This document shows positions 39,606-50,760 of a DNA stretch of 64,000 nt, one piece after another. The stretch is from positions 6,934,718 through 6,998,717 of the forward strand of contig JASSKH010000003.1 in assembly GCA_031763025.1 (NCBI GenBank), written 5' to 3'. The translations under genes were made by a program, and so were the position numbers. Position 1 is the stretch's first letter; each line of letters opens with the position of its first letter. Source of the stretch: Macrocystis pyrifera. Taxonomy: Eukaryota; Sar; Phaeophyceae; Laminariales; Laminariaceae. The notes below the pieces were generated by a model, which searched no databases, had not been told where the DNA came from, and worked only from the letters and a program-made list of their open reading frames with translations.

Positions 39606-40555
39606 ACTATTAATATATATATTTACTTTCCGAGTTCGGGCACGCGATCTATCATATCAAGCTATGGGATGTGCGCATTGTACAACCAGGTGTATGTCAA
39701 TAGTGTGCTGTACTGGTTTTCATTTCGTCCTGGCGCCACTCCCCCAGGCACCTCCCGGAGGGGAACCTTTTATTACATATTAATAGTATACTTGTAAAGT
39801 TGTTCTCACATTAACTTATCTGTCCGTGGTGAAAAAAAAGGCTCGCAACAAGTACTCTCGGGGATCTGGTGCCATTACACTTGTAGTACCGGGTATACTC
39901 TGTACTTGATAACCTTGAAGGAAATACCACTCTGTATCATTTTAAAAGAACCGGTTTTACACCAATTGTTAAACCAAAAGGTGATTATATTTCGGGACAT
40001 AGTGGTTACAATTAGCTCTCTACCATAGTAGAGTCTCTACCTGCAATCTGGGTTGAAGAACACCTGGTACAAAAACTGTATTGTAGAGATAGAGCCTATA
40101 AACCAGCTTCCCCTACACAGAGCCCTGTGATCTGCGGTAATATGTACGAGTATGATAATTTAAACGTTCCCCTCGAAGCAAAACCTGTTGGGAAAATATG
40201 TACGAGTACGAGTACTACACAGGACTATTAATAGTAGATTGCGCATGAAAGGTGCATGGACACTGCTGCTGCTCTAGAAGTACAGCAGTACCACTGTAGG
40301 CTACTGGACTACTCTACAGGTCTGCGTAGCGTGAAAAATACAATAACTGCTTCGAGTTGTAGCTGTGGGAACTACGGAAGGGGGCGATCTGTACGAGAGC
40401 AGTTCAGCAGAACTACCGATGCACTGCCGTTTTTCTGCCCTGTGAGACATTGCTTGCGGGAGGTTTCCGCGGGTCGAATCATGACAAATTACAACCACAT
40501 CATCGTCAAAATGAATCTTGAAATCCCGTAGATCGAATCTCTTAAGTACCGGAGA
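39606..40555. other. No gene seen
   Basis: A third short fragment of the large repeat's right end is at about 39690-39775 (GCGCCACTCCCCCAGGCACC, TCCCGGAGGGGAACC). The remainder is AT-rich with TATTAATAG and TACGAGTA motifs. A 91-codon plus-strand frame at 40256 has no family character. Confidence 0.4.
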
Positions 40556-40810
40556 ATTGTGTTGTTGTTGTTTTCTTCACATTAAACCGTTCTTTCTACG
40601 CGTCGACATCCAGCACAACCAGTGTCCGTGCCGATTCTTCAATCCTGGAGAGATACAAGTTCTGTGGTCACAAAGTTACGCCACAGAGATACTACGTCGC
40701 CACGTATGTAATGCAATGCCATGTCATCATACTGCGTACGACAGGCACGACATACACATTCCATGACCTAGAGAAACAAAAACGAAACAAAGAGAAAAAA
40801 CAAAAAAACA
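40556..40810 (-). repeat. AAC-tailed short repeat, complete copy
   Basis: It runs from GTTGTTGTTTTCTTCACATT to CATTCCATGACCTAGAGAAA with an A-rich end. Used above as the reference for the unbroken GAGATACAAGTTCTGTGG segment. Confidence 0.85.
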
Positions 40811-41099
40811 AAAACAAAGACAATTCGAATCGAAAAGACCGGCTACAGGGAAGTTACTGGTATTACAGGATGGCAGTATCGAAACGGCCCGGTACCGGGA
40901 AGTTACCGGTACAGCACCATATATATTAATAGTACGTTGATACTGCTGCTGTAAGTAGGTTGATAAAGATGAACAAATAACAGTGACATTAATGTGTCAA
41001 ACTTGAAAGTTGAACGAATAATTTGAACAGAGGGACGGAAATATTATTCCAAAGGTCGCCACAAAGTTGCACCAAACTACGAGCTGGTTCCAGCGATAT

Positions 41100-41405
41100 C
41101 GCACTTACTTTTGCTCTTTGGTTTTTGAGAGTTGGAAAATGACATTTGGCATGGTTGTCCGTCATGACAAGATGGAAAAAACTGAACACTGCTCTTTTTA
41201 TTTTTGTTTTTTAGGTTCTTGGTAATTTTTTTTTCCCGTTTTTCTGATGTTTTTGGCGACTTTAACCCTCCCTCATTCACCAAAAAAATAAAATAAAAAA
41301 AAGACCAGTCGTCGGTTTTTATTTTGTTATCACGCACAACCATGCCAAATTTCATTTTCCAACTCTCAAAAATTAAAGTGCAAAAATTATTCCCGTGAAG
41401 AGTAA
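41100..41405. repeat. Inverted repeat with ~80-bp arms
   Basis: TTTTGAGAGTTGGAAAATGA then ATTTGGCATGGTTGT (41125-41165) pairs with ACAACCATGCCAAAT and TCATTTTCCAACTCTCAAAA (41335-41375). The arms extend to about 41100 and 41405. Outside, GCTGGTTCCAGCGATAT at 41087 is matched in complement by CGCTGGAACCAGC at 41827, hinting at a larger element of about 0.75 kb. Confidence 0.65.
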
Positions 41406-41883
41406 ATTAATCCCTCTTAATAGGTATAGAGTTGCTAAAAAGCTCGAATACATTGTTCTGGCAGGCGTTAAATATAACAGCCTTGCATGTTTCGCATAAC
41501 AAAACAAGTGTCACCCAGACGTCTTCCCCTTGTTGATACGATAATGTCAACACTTCTAAATAGTGTCGAATTATTCGGCGTATTGGCCGATTTATGGCCT
41601 AAATACGAATTTATATGAATGTTACTATCGGCAGTTTAAATCCCTATGCAACGACGCCTCCGCAAGTAATACAAACAATGTCCATATCTCGCGAACTACA
41701 ACTCGCACGCCAAAAATCTCTTCAGCGATGTGTTCCCCTCGTTCATCCGGGCATGTGGATATCTTTACTTGAAATTTTTTACGTATTCCGACATTTGTTG
41801 CCCGAAGGCGGAATTTGATGTGTGTCGCTGGAACCAGCTCGTACCAACAGACTACAGATGTAGTGTACACAGGAGCAGTACAG

Positions 41884-42170
41884 CAGTGTGTGTTCTTCAC
41901 AATAAATGGTTCTTTCTACCCGTCGACATCCAGCACCTAGCCACCAGCCACAGCAGTGTCCGTGCCGATCCTTGCCTAGAGAGATACCGGTGGAAGCTCT
42001 GTGGTAAAAAAACTACGCCACAAAGATACAACATTTTTATGCAGGAAGCAGAGTAGACAATGCAATACCATGACACATCGTACTGTATACGACAAACACG
42101 ACACACACATTCCATGGATGAAAGAAAACGCAAGCAAAAAAAAGCTACAAAGAAGCAACACATATAAACA
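41884..42170 (-). repeat. AAC-tailed short repeat, diverged copy
   Basis: TTCTTCACAATAAATGG, CGTCGACATCCAGCAC, GTGTCCGTGCCGAT, CTACGCCACAAAGATAC, ATTCCATGGATGAAAG. It contains TACCGGTG at 41985-41992, a six-base extra segment at the same point as the copy at 8954. Confidence 0.75.
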
Positions 42171-42249
42171 GAGTCAGACCAAGAACGAAGGCAGATAGCG
42201 GGCAAACCGAAGCACAACAAAAAAAAAACAAAAAGCACCCGTCAGGCGG

Positions 42250-42400
42250 CCGCAGCAGTTTGTGGTACGAGTAGCATAGACAGGTTCTAACTACTACTAC
42301 TGTGGTCGGTCTGGTACCTTGCTACCCTGTGTGCCGTGTATTTCCTGCCTCTTCGTCAACCATGTCTCACCCCCGGAGAGGATGCATCAGACAATACAAA
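42250..42400 (-). mobile_element. LINE family A, 3' tail
   Basis: Complement of the family's end: GTGGTACGAGTAGCATAG, GGTCTGGTACCTTGCTACCC. Only the last ~130 bp is present. Separated by MITE copy 7 from a longer copy at 42655, which repeats the same end; they are two insertions or a duplicated end. Confidence 0.65.
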
Positions 42401-42408
42401 ACTATTAT

Positions 42409-42512
42409 TACGGGGGTCCATAGTTAATAGGACCCATGGTATACATAAAAACATGTATGTTCACCTATTTTTACTAACAATATTTGGTCCTATTTACTAC
42501 GGTCCCCCGGAA
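42409..42512. mobile_element. TA-target MITE, copy 7
   Basis: TA-CGGGGGTCCATAGTTAATAG to CTACGGTCCCCCG; inverted relative to copy 5. The right TA is altered (GGAATAAT). Confidence 0.85.
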
Positions 42513-42654
42513 TAATAACAAAGCAGGCTCGTCATCCACCGACGAAGCAAGACTTCTTTCACACCAGGTACGTGTTGCCAGGTAGAAGGAAGGCAGAAAA
42601 AAAAAAAAGAAAACAAGAAAATCAAAGCGAAAAAAAAAAGGAAGATCGCGTTCG

Positions 42655-43290
42655 AACCAGCTGCAGCAGTTGGCGGCAAGAGTAGCATGGACATGTTTCA
42701 CTTACTACTGTAGTCGGCCCGGTGCCTTGCTACCCTGTCTACCGTCTTTTTCCTGGTTTTGTGCACCGCGGTTTCCCTTCTACTTCTCCTGTTGCCCCCC
42801 CTGCCCCCATTCCCTTGGTTGGGTTTCCTCCCACTCCTCCTGTTGCCCCCCCTCCCCCCATTCCCTTGGGCATCACCCACGGCGGATGCGCGGCGCTACC
42901 TACTCAGCTGTGCCTCATCCTCGTGCCACTTCAACATGAACCGTTCGGCTGCTTCGAGGACCCCTCGGTATCACTTCCCCGCCTTTTTTTTTACAGCAGT
43001 GGATCACAGCGCGATCTCAACTCCGAACACCAAAAGGGGGATTAGTCCGTTGATTCTTCGGTGGCGCGGAACTCCGTTAGATCTTCGACTATGCACCAAT
43101 GCCAAGTATTTTACGGTCCGCCAGATCTCGGGGTCTCCCTACCGGCCATCGTCCCGAACATTATCCGACTGGGTAATCGCTCCTTGCTTTGCCGCGCCAC
43201 GGCCCCCGAAAAAGAGCCGCCGTTTACGGATGGCCGTTTCGATGCTCTCGCAACGTGTTATCTCGGTAGATGCAGTATTACGTCATAGTA
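42655..43290 (-). mobile_element. LINE family A, 3' fragment in reverse
   Basis: Read on the minus strand it repeats the C-terminal region seen at 2300-3020: CATCCGTAAACGGCGGCTCT, GACGATGGCCGGTAGGG, then a GTACGAGTAGC end near 42690. The coding part is broken in several places and the reverse transcriptase palm is absent. It abuts the left repeat of the retroelement at 43357. Confidence 0.8.
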
Positions 43291-43356
43291 TATCGGTATC
43301 CCTGGGGTAACTATTTACCCACGAATATTAACGAAACAAGGAACCCCTTCGGATGA

Positions 43357-43567
43357 GCAGAACATTATCGGAAGAATGAGAGAATGTGAGTTTTGTACGT
43401 ACGTAAGAAGTTCAAGCCAATCAGATGACTGCGGTGATTCACGGTAGCATGAATCGTAGCCCTTGGTAGACACACCTTGTCTGGTACGTAGCCGCAACCT
43501 ACACGTATCAGCGCAGTGAAGCAGAGGCAGAGCTACAGGTCCAAGGTGTGAGACTAGTTTGAGTTGA
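43357..43567 (+). repeat. Split direct repeat A1
   Basis: 211 bp from GCAGAACATT to CTAGTTTGAGTT, repeated nearly identically as A2 at 48578-48786. Confidence 0.9.
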
Positions 43568-43574
43568 GTTCGGG

Positions 43575-44785
43575 ATGTCCGACGAGAGCAAGTCGCCGGA
43601 GGCCACGGCCAATGCGTCTACTATTGCGCGCGAGGCGCAGGCTGCGAGGTTTGCTGCACAAACAGAAGCTGAGGCGAACGCTCATGCTGCTGTAGCTGCT
43701 GTGCAAGCGGAGGTAGACGCACGCCGTGTTGGGATAGCCGAAGCCGAGGCTCGCCAGGCCGCGGAAGACGCTGCGTCCATTCGCCAGGCCAACGCTGCGG
43801 CTGCTGTTGCCACCACTGCGGCTTCGGCTGGTCCTTCATCTATGCCGGCAGCCTCGGGGGGAGCAGTATCGACGGCTGACGTTCTGCATTGGAAAAACCA
43901 GGTGGCATCCGAGTTTTCCCGAATAGACACGGATATACTGGGCGTCAAATCTACACTGGACAACGTGCTCCTGTCTGTGGCTGGCCTTCGGGACGCCGTC
44001 ACCAGCAGCGTATCCAAGATCGCCAACAACGAAGTGCTCCTCCAGCAGTTTGTTGACAATTTTTCCGACCGTGAGCCTTCTGTGCGGGACAGCGGAGATG
44101 CGAGGGAGCGCCATGTACAGAAATCGCAGCTCACCGACGACACGGCCATGTGGAAAAAAAAATGTCCTCTCGCAAACACTGGCTGCTTCGGGGACGCTTG
44201 CCCCCGAACCTCGGCGAGTCGGCCGCGGATATCCAGTCGTTTGTGGGGGAGAGCGTCGATGTTACGGCGGCGGTGGCGGCCCAGCTTCGTGCCGTCAGCA
44301 ATTTTGACGTGGCCTTGTATGGGCCACGTGCCGATCGCCCGGTTGACCACCTGGTGATGGTCGCGGACCGCCTGGATCTCTTGCGCCAGGCTCTCATGGC
44401 GGTTCTTACAGTTGGACTCTCGGCGGAGGTCGCCCACGACCGCGCGTGCCTGGACCGGCTGGCACCCGTCAACGCCTCCTTTACATCCGCGGCTGCTGGT
44501 CTGCGCCGTCACACTCTCAGCAATATCTTTTTGCTGTCCAGCTCCACGGCGAGGGCCGTCATGAGCGAAATGGTGAACGACGACTTACGTCTTTGGGTGA
44601 ACGACGCTAATACCCCGTCCGACGCCTCGTCTCCTACGGCGCTCCTCGATGGGAGATCGGCGGCACCGGCCGGGGTAATGCGAGGAGGCGCGGAGGCGCA
44701 GGCTGGTGGGTCGCGGGCTATGGTGCTCCGCCCAGGCGGGGGTCGTGGGGGGGCCGGGGCAGGTGGCGGTTCTGGTTCGGGATGA
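43575..44785 (+). other. Capsid-like (gag-like) region of the retroelement
   Basis: The first coding region after A1. The N-terminal part is an alanine/glutamate-rich heptad-like coil; further on the sequence is mixed hydrophobic and helical. It is placed where DIRS-type elements encode their structural protein. No zinc knuckle is visible. Identification rests on position and composition. Confidence 0.55.
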
Positions 44786-45339
44786 AGACACGGGCCCTTC
44801 CTGTCGGTTGGGCCAACACTGGGGGGGGCGGCGGCGGCGCGGGCAGGTGGCGGAGCGGTGACGGCGCTTGTCGCCAGCGGCGGAGCGGGCACTCGGCTGG
44901 CAACCCACGAAGGAGGGGGGGGTTGCGGGGGCGCGCTTTAGGTGCTCTGGCTGGCGACGGTGGTGTCGGGCGAGATCGCGTCGCGGTGACTCCGGGTTCG
45001 GTTCCCTTCTCAAAGCAAGGTACGGATATGGGCGTGCGTGCGAGTTATTTGCCCGGTGACACGGTGTGTGTGTGACGTGCGTTTGGAGGCGATCACAGAT
45101 GAGGTCGATGCGTGGATCGCCGCTCGGGAGGTAGTGGCGCAGGCAGTATCTGGGCGAGGCTCAGCGAGCCTCGATCAGGTCGCTTCGCTCAGCTCCTCAC
45201 TCGTGCGACAGTGTCAAGGCAGTGTTCCTCTTTTCCTGTCCACCATCGGCGCCTCATTGTTCGCTTCACATATTAACGTTGCCGTCGTACAGCACTGGTT
45301 TGGTGAGATAAAAAAATTCCCCCGTATTTCTTTGTTGCT

Positions 45340-47260
45340 TCGTGTGCTGGCGCCAGGCGCGCCTGTTTGCGTTGCACGGGGGGGGGGATTTGACCACAGA
45401 ACTCGCGTATGGTAATCACCCGGGCGTTGCCATGCATACTGTGGCTATCCATGATAAGATATGCGCAGACGTTGTGCACGGCCGAGCGGTGGTGTTTGAA
45501 TTGCGATTTGCAGACGAGATCCAGGGTCTTCGCATTTCACCGCTGAGCGTCGTTCTCGAACCCAAGTTAAGGATTATTCACGATCTCACGTTTGCGCGCG
45601 GGAATGGTCGAACCAGTGTTAACGGTGACACTGACTTTGACTCCGCGCCATCGTGCGAGCTCGGACACGTGCTTCGTGATGTGCTTTTACGGGTGTTGTT
45701 TTTGCGACAGACGCACGGTATTCGCGCTCGGATCCTGCTGTGTCGTGTGGACATTAAAGACGCTTTTCAACAGGTTTTGGTTGATCCGGCAGGCGCAACG
45801 ACCTTTGGATACGTTTTCGGCAATCGCGTTGTCGTGGATTTGCGCTTGCAATTTGGTTGGCGTAATAGTCCTGGGTTTTGGGGGTTGATGGCCTCTGCGC
45901 TCGAGCATGCTCACACCCACACTACGTTTCAAGGCGCAGATGTTTCCCCACAAGGGGCTGCCGCCGTTTCGCACGTTGAACTCTCCCCGCCGCGGGGAGT
46001 TCAGGTTGTTGCTATTCCGCGTGATTTGTGGGCCCGTTCCTGGCGCAGGAGGCCTCACCGGAAGCAATTTTTTTGTGAGGTACTACGTTGACGATGGCAT
46101 TCTCGTCGAGTTGCAATGGTGGCCGGACGGCCGCCGTTGCTTGCGTGCTGTACAGTCGCTGGCGTCGGACCATTTTCGCTTGTTGGGCGAACGTGGTGTT
46201 TCCGATCCACCCCTCTTGTCAGCCAAGAAAATAACTAACTGGGACACGCGACTCGAAGTCTTGGGATGGATTATTGATACTGAAGCGCTTACTGTTACGC
46301 TGCCGTCGCATAAGCGCCTCAAGCTGCACGATATCCTCGCGGAGTGGCCCTCGTCTCGTGCGTCCGCTTCAGCGAAGCAGGTGTCACAGTTAGTTGGCTT
46401 TCTCATGCATGTGTCCTTTGCTGTTCGTCCGGGGCGCTTTTTCGTTAACCGCTTGTTGGCTTCGGTTGGTATGCCGCGCATTGCCGCCGGAGCTGATTTT
46501 GATTGTCGTATGGCAAACCCCGGGCGGCGTCTCGCTCTGGGACCCGAGTTCCACGGTGACCTCGAGTTTTGGAGGTGGTTCGTTGAGGAAGGGTTGGACG
46601 CGCGCGGCGGAACCTTGTCGGCTCCGATGCATCATTTGCTTGAGCGCCCCCCTAGACGTACTCTGTTTTCGGACGCATCTAAAACCGCTGTCGGGGGGTT
46701 TTGTCTTGAAACTGGTGTGTACTGGCGATACGAGCTTGACGCAGGGGAACGGGCTCGATTTTGTGGATCGAGCAAGTCCGTTGCAGACGAGAACGATATA
46801 TCAATTAATGTCCTCGAACTGCTGGGCATGGTGGTTTCTGCATGGGTTCTCGTCTCTGCGTGTGCTGAAAGTCCGTTCGAAATGGGGGATTGTGTGTTAT
46901 TGCGGGGCGACAACGAGGCAGCCGTAGAGTGGGTGCGCCGTTGTCGCGGGGGCAAGGAGCCGAGATCTGGCGCATTAATGCGCCTTCTTGGTGTGCTCGA
47001 ACTGTCCTCTGGTTGGCACTTTAACGCAAAACACGTACGGGGCATTTTTAACGTGGCCGCTGATGGTATCTCACGGTGGGACTGTGCTTCCGTCCTCGCT
47101 AATCTGCGTGCCGTTCGACCCGATATTCCGTGGCAGGAGCAGGACCTGGGGGATGCGGGCACATACCTCTGTACTTCGGTGTTGGCCTCGAACTCATGCG
47201 AAATGCCATTGCGACCTCGTCTGAACGCACTTATCAGGGGCATTTTGGCGCGTGGGTAGA
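45340..47260 (+). other. Reverse transcriptase and RNase H region of the retroelement
   Basis: Contains the reverse transcriptase palm with a YVDD box near 46085 and an RNase H-like domain with FSDASKTAVGG (about 46660) and a following acidic GDNEAAVEW motif (about 46910). This wording is typical of DIRS/Ngaro polymerases. The end overlaps the recombinase region. Confidence 0.8.
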
Positions 47261-48293
47261 CTTTCGGGTACGGTGTGGCATGTCTGTATTCCTAGACCGG
47301 TGCGGAGACAGCATGACCAACGTGTGGCATTTGTTCGAGTACGTCGCGTACGCTTTTGCCACCAAGAAATTGCAGTCGGCAACCATCGAGAGTCATTTGT
47401 CAGCGATCAAGTTTTTTCATCGTATTTCACGAGGGTTCGAACTGGACACTACTCATCCGGTTTTGGTTAATATACTCAAAGGCGCCGCTCGTTCGCATGC
47501 CGACGCTGGTAACCAAGCAACCGTTCGTAGGCCGGTTTCGTGGGAAATGTTGATCGCGGGCGAGAAATTGATATCTACGTGGCAGACGGGGGGTCGCGTC
47601 TTGTGGCTTGCCCTCTGCGCTTCATTTTGTTTTTTGACTCGCGCCTCGGAAATGTTTGCGGAAACTCGGTCACGTGTGCATGAGACGTATTGTTTGCGAC
47701 GGGCCGACGTAGCCTTTTTTCGCGGAAACATACAGCTCACAGTTGCGCAGTGGTCCACCGCGGACCGCGTAGAGGTTCGGTTTCGTGGGTCGAAAGGGGA
47801 CCAACTGCGAAAAGGGGCGGTTCTAACGCGCGTACGTTGCGGTCCGGCGTTGCGCGTGGGCGAAGGTGGCGGTGCGGTCGATCTCATGATCGAATTGATG
47901 TCCTGTTATCTGTTTCTTCCCTCGTCGGCCCCCCTTGCCGCTTTCGGCGTTGGTAATGGCAGATGGTCCATGTGGACACAGCAGCAAGCGACGACAGCTT
48001 TGCGGAAAGTGGTTGCGTTGGCGGGCGGGCGTGCGGAGGAGTACGTTCTGCACTCTCTGAGGATTGGGGGCGCAACACACTTGTCGGCGGGGGGGGCGAC
48101 ACCAGAGGTGTTGCAGCGTGAGGGCCGATGGGCGTCCGATGCGTACAAGGCGTATGTTCGCAGTCACGGAAAGGATGCCAGTTGGGTAGCAGACGTTATG
48201 GCCCAGGAAGGACTTAGCGGTGGGATCCAGCCGGGCCAGAGCACTGAGTGGGGGCGAGTTAATTCACTCCGAGTGGTGAATGGGCAGAAGTAA
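47130..48293 (+). other. Tyrosine recombinase region of the retroelement
   Basis: A phage-integrase-type recombinase: FRGSKGDQLRKG, then HSLRIGGATHLSAGG with the H-x-x-R pair and a downstream tyrosine in AYKAYVRSHG. It would integrate a circular DNA intermediate without target duplication, which fits the absence of LTRs and an integrase. Confidence 0.85.
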
Positions 48294-48401
48294 ATAATGG
48301 TAAAGTGTGTTATCACATGCGTTCCCTATGAGATTGCAAGTGGGAGGGGAAGGGGTAGTAAGAACACATCAGTAAATAGGGTCAACTCCCATGTGTGATG
48401 G

Positions 48402-48786
48402 AGGCTGGCGTCGAGAGTTCTGTGTCGCCAGTTCGGTTGGGAGTTGACTCGAGTGTACGGATGTGAGCGCGGGGTTGCCGTTGGGACAGCCCCGGGGGGG
48501 TCACCCCTTCTCCAACCCCCCTTTCCGGGCGGGGGGTTGCGCATTAATATAATACAACTTCGAAAGCAAAGTGCAAAGCAGAACATTCTCGGAAGAATGA
48601 GAGAATGTGAGTTTTGTACGTACGTAAGAAGTTCAAGCCAATCAGATGACTGCGGTGATTCACGGTAGCATGAATCGTAGCCCTTGGTAGACACACCTTG
48701 TCTGGTACGTAGCCGCAACCTACACGTATCAGCGCAGTGAAGCAGAGGCAGAGCTACAGGTCCAAGGTGTGAGACTAGTTTGAGTT
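48402..48786 (+). repeat. Split direct repeats B1 and A2, adjoining
   Basis: B1 (48402-48577, GGCTGGCGTCGAGAGTTC to GCAAAGTGCAAA) is followed without a gap by A2 (48578-48786). Confidence 0.9.
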
Positions 48787-49256
48787 CCCACCCACCCGCC
48801 CGTGCTTTTGAGGGAGTCAGTGGGGGGGAGTTCAATAGTCGCAGTAACGTTTGCGTTTGTTGCTGTATGTTATACGTACCCGGTAATTTCGCTGATGGTG
48901 CGACCGGGTGTCGTAGATTGCGCGAGTGGCGGCGTGGGCTAGCCGCCTTATTTGGCGTTTGGTATGGTTCGATGCAAGTGGGGTTTCTTTATATCATACT
49001 ATTATAGTTGATAAAAGTAAACATGGCGTTGACGTGGTGTTGCATCGGCTCGGATTCTGCGCGCAATCTGAAAGTATCGGAGAAGGGGGTTATCCGTATA
49101 TTAACACTGGAGTGCATTGTTAGTTTAAATGTATTTGTGTTATTGTATATGCCTGGTACAAGTGCGTGTCGAATTTCTCACGTGTGAGGTTATCTTGTAC
49201 TTGGTGTGGTTTCTCGAGTTATTTGTCAGAAACGGCTTTTCTGATAGCGGTTTGGT

Positions 49257-49433
49257 AGGCTGGCGTCGAGAGTTCTGTGTCGCCAGTTCGGTTGGGAGTT
49301 GACTCGAGTGTATGGATGTGAGCGCGGGGTTGCCGTTGGGGCAGCCCCGGGGGGGTCACCCCTTCTCCAACCCCCCTTTCCGGGCGGGGGGTTGCGCATT
49401 AATATAATACAACTTCGAAAGCAAAGTGCAAAA
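49257..49433 (+). repeat. Split direct repeat B2, right end of the element
   Basis: Matches B1 with about two or three differences. About 470 bp (48787-49256) of unique sequence lies between A2 and B2. Confidence 0.9.
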
Positions 49434-49996
49434 AAATACAAGTGCGGAAAACTACGTACAGATTTTCGCTGTTTCCACAGCTGCAATATTATAATACTCC
49501 TTTCTGGTGTATTTGCGGCCAGTTATGACTCCCTACAAACCGAAAACGACATTTTTCCAAGTGCTAAGACCGAACGAGATGTTGAATGTTTGAACGATTT
49601 GTTTTTACCTCATGTCAGCGGCTGTACATCACGGCGAACTTAAACCAAGACCTTGCGCAATCAGCACTATTACATTTTGTATGCGAGAGATTTCCAACGC
49701 ATTTGTTGATTCATACAGGGTCTGGGTTCGATTATTTTACTTCCAGGGTGCAATATTTCAAACAAAATCTAAAGATTGGTCCAAAACCGACAGACATTAT
49801 AATCTTGAAAAAAAAACGGGAGATTTTTTTTCAAAATCTTGCTCTCTCGTTAAAACCTTCGAAGCTGGGCCCTGTGTGTGTTGTCTTCACATTAATCCGT
49901 TCTTTCTACCCAACTACAGCAGTACACCCAGTGCCCGTCCTCATTCCTCATCTTAGAGAGATACCTGGTACTAATTATGTGGCCACAGACTTGTGA
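49434..49996. repeat. AAC-tailed repeat fragment and unique sequence
   Basis: 49880-49992 is a reverse copy of the AAC-tailed repeat (CTTCACATTAATCCGTTC, GTGCCCGTCCTCATTCCTCA, GTGGCCACAGAC) with TACCTGGTA at 49962-49970 as an exact seven-base extra. The remaining 450 bp has no supported gene. Confidence 0.65.
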
Positions 49997-50760
49997 GACA
50001 GAGACAAAACGAAACAAAAATATTTCCAAATCAATGGGTGGAGCAAGTGAAATGCCAACGTGCCTGGTACGAGAACACAACAACACAAGCCAGTCCGGAA
50101 ACGAACAAAAAGACAATAAATAAGGAACAAAACAATTTTTGAAATGGAACAAAATACAAGTGATGCAAAGAAATCAGGAAGACTGCTAATAGAAGAAAAG
50201 CATACATGCTCAAGGGGAACACTTAAATGGTACGAGAACACAACAACACAAGCCAGTCCAGAAACGAACAAAAAGACAATAAATAAGGAACAAAACAATT
50301 TTTGAAATGAACCAAAATACACGTGATGCAAAGAAATCAGGAAGACTGCTAATAGAAGAAAGACAGAGACAAAACGAAACAAAAATATTTCCAAATCAAT
50401 GGGTGGAGCAAGTGAAATGCCAACGTGCCTGGTACGAGAACACAACAACACAAGCCAGTCCAGAAACGAACAAAAAGACAATAAATAAGGAACAAAACAA
50501 TTTTTGAAATGGAACAAAATACAAGTGATGCAAAGAAATCAGGAAGACTGCTAATAGAAGAAAAGCATACATGCTCAAGGGGAACAAATAACTGATACGA
50601 GAACACAACAACACAAGCCAGTCCAGAAACGAACAAAAAGACAATAACTAAGGAACAAAACAATTTTTGAAATGAACCAAAATACACGTGATGCAAAGAA
50701 ATCAGGAAGACTGCTAATAGAAGAAAAACATACATGCTCAAGGGGAACAAATAACTGCTG
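49997..50760. repeat. Higher-order tandem repeat, 365-bp period
   Basis: GACAGAGACAAAACGAAACA recurs at 49997 and 50362; inside each period the segment GGTACGAGAACACAACAACA to GATGCAAAGAAATCAGGAAG appears twice (50066, 50230, 50430, 50597). So two alternating subunits, one about 230 bp and one about 135 bp, form the array. Neighbouring units are almost identical, so it is recent. The hydrophobic minus-strand open frames through it repeat with the DNA and are not supported as genes. Confidence 0.85.

Larger units (their letters stand above)
43357..49433 (+). mobile_element. Tyrosine-recombinase retroelement, Ngaro/DIRS type, with split direct repeats
   Basis: About 6.1 kb, plus strand. Order: A1 repeat (43357-43567), capsid-like protein region with alanine-rich coiled N-terminus (43575-44785), reverse transcriptase and RNase H region (about 45340-47260), tyrosine recombinase region (47130-48293), B1 (48402-48577) touching A2 (48578-48786), a spacer, and B2 (49257-49433). 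A1...B1-A2...B2 is the split-direct-repeat layout of Ngaro- and PAT-type elements. No methyltransferase domain was seen between RNase H and recombinase, which favours Ngaro. Repeat pairs differ at only a few positions, so the insertion looks young. The coding part nevertheless appears broken, with roughly three interruptions. Treated as a fossil. Confidence 0.85.

Noticed and set aside
42759-43310. Proline/leucine-rich plus-strand protein
   Set aside because: It is the antisense of the LINE family A C-terminal region, which also gives the same kind of frame at 2657-2890 and 7598-7907.
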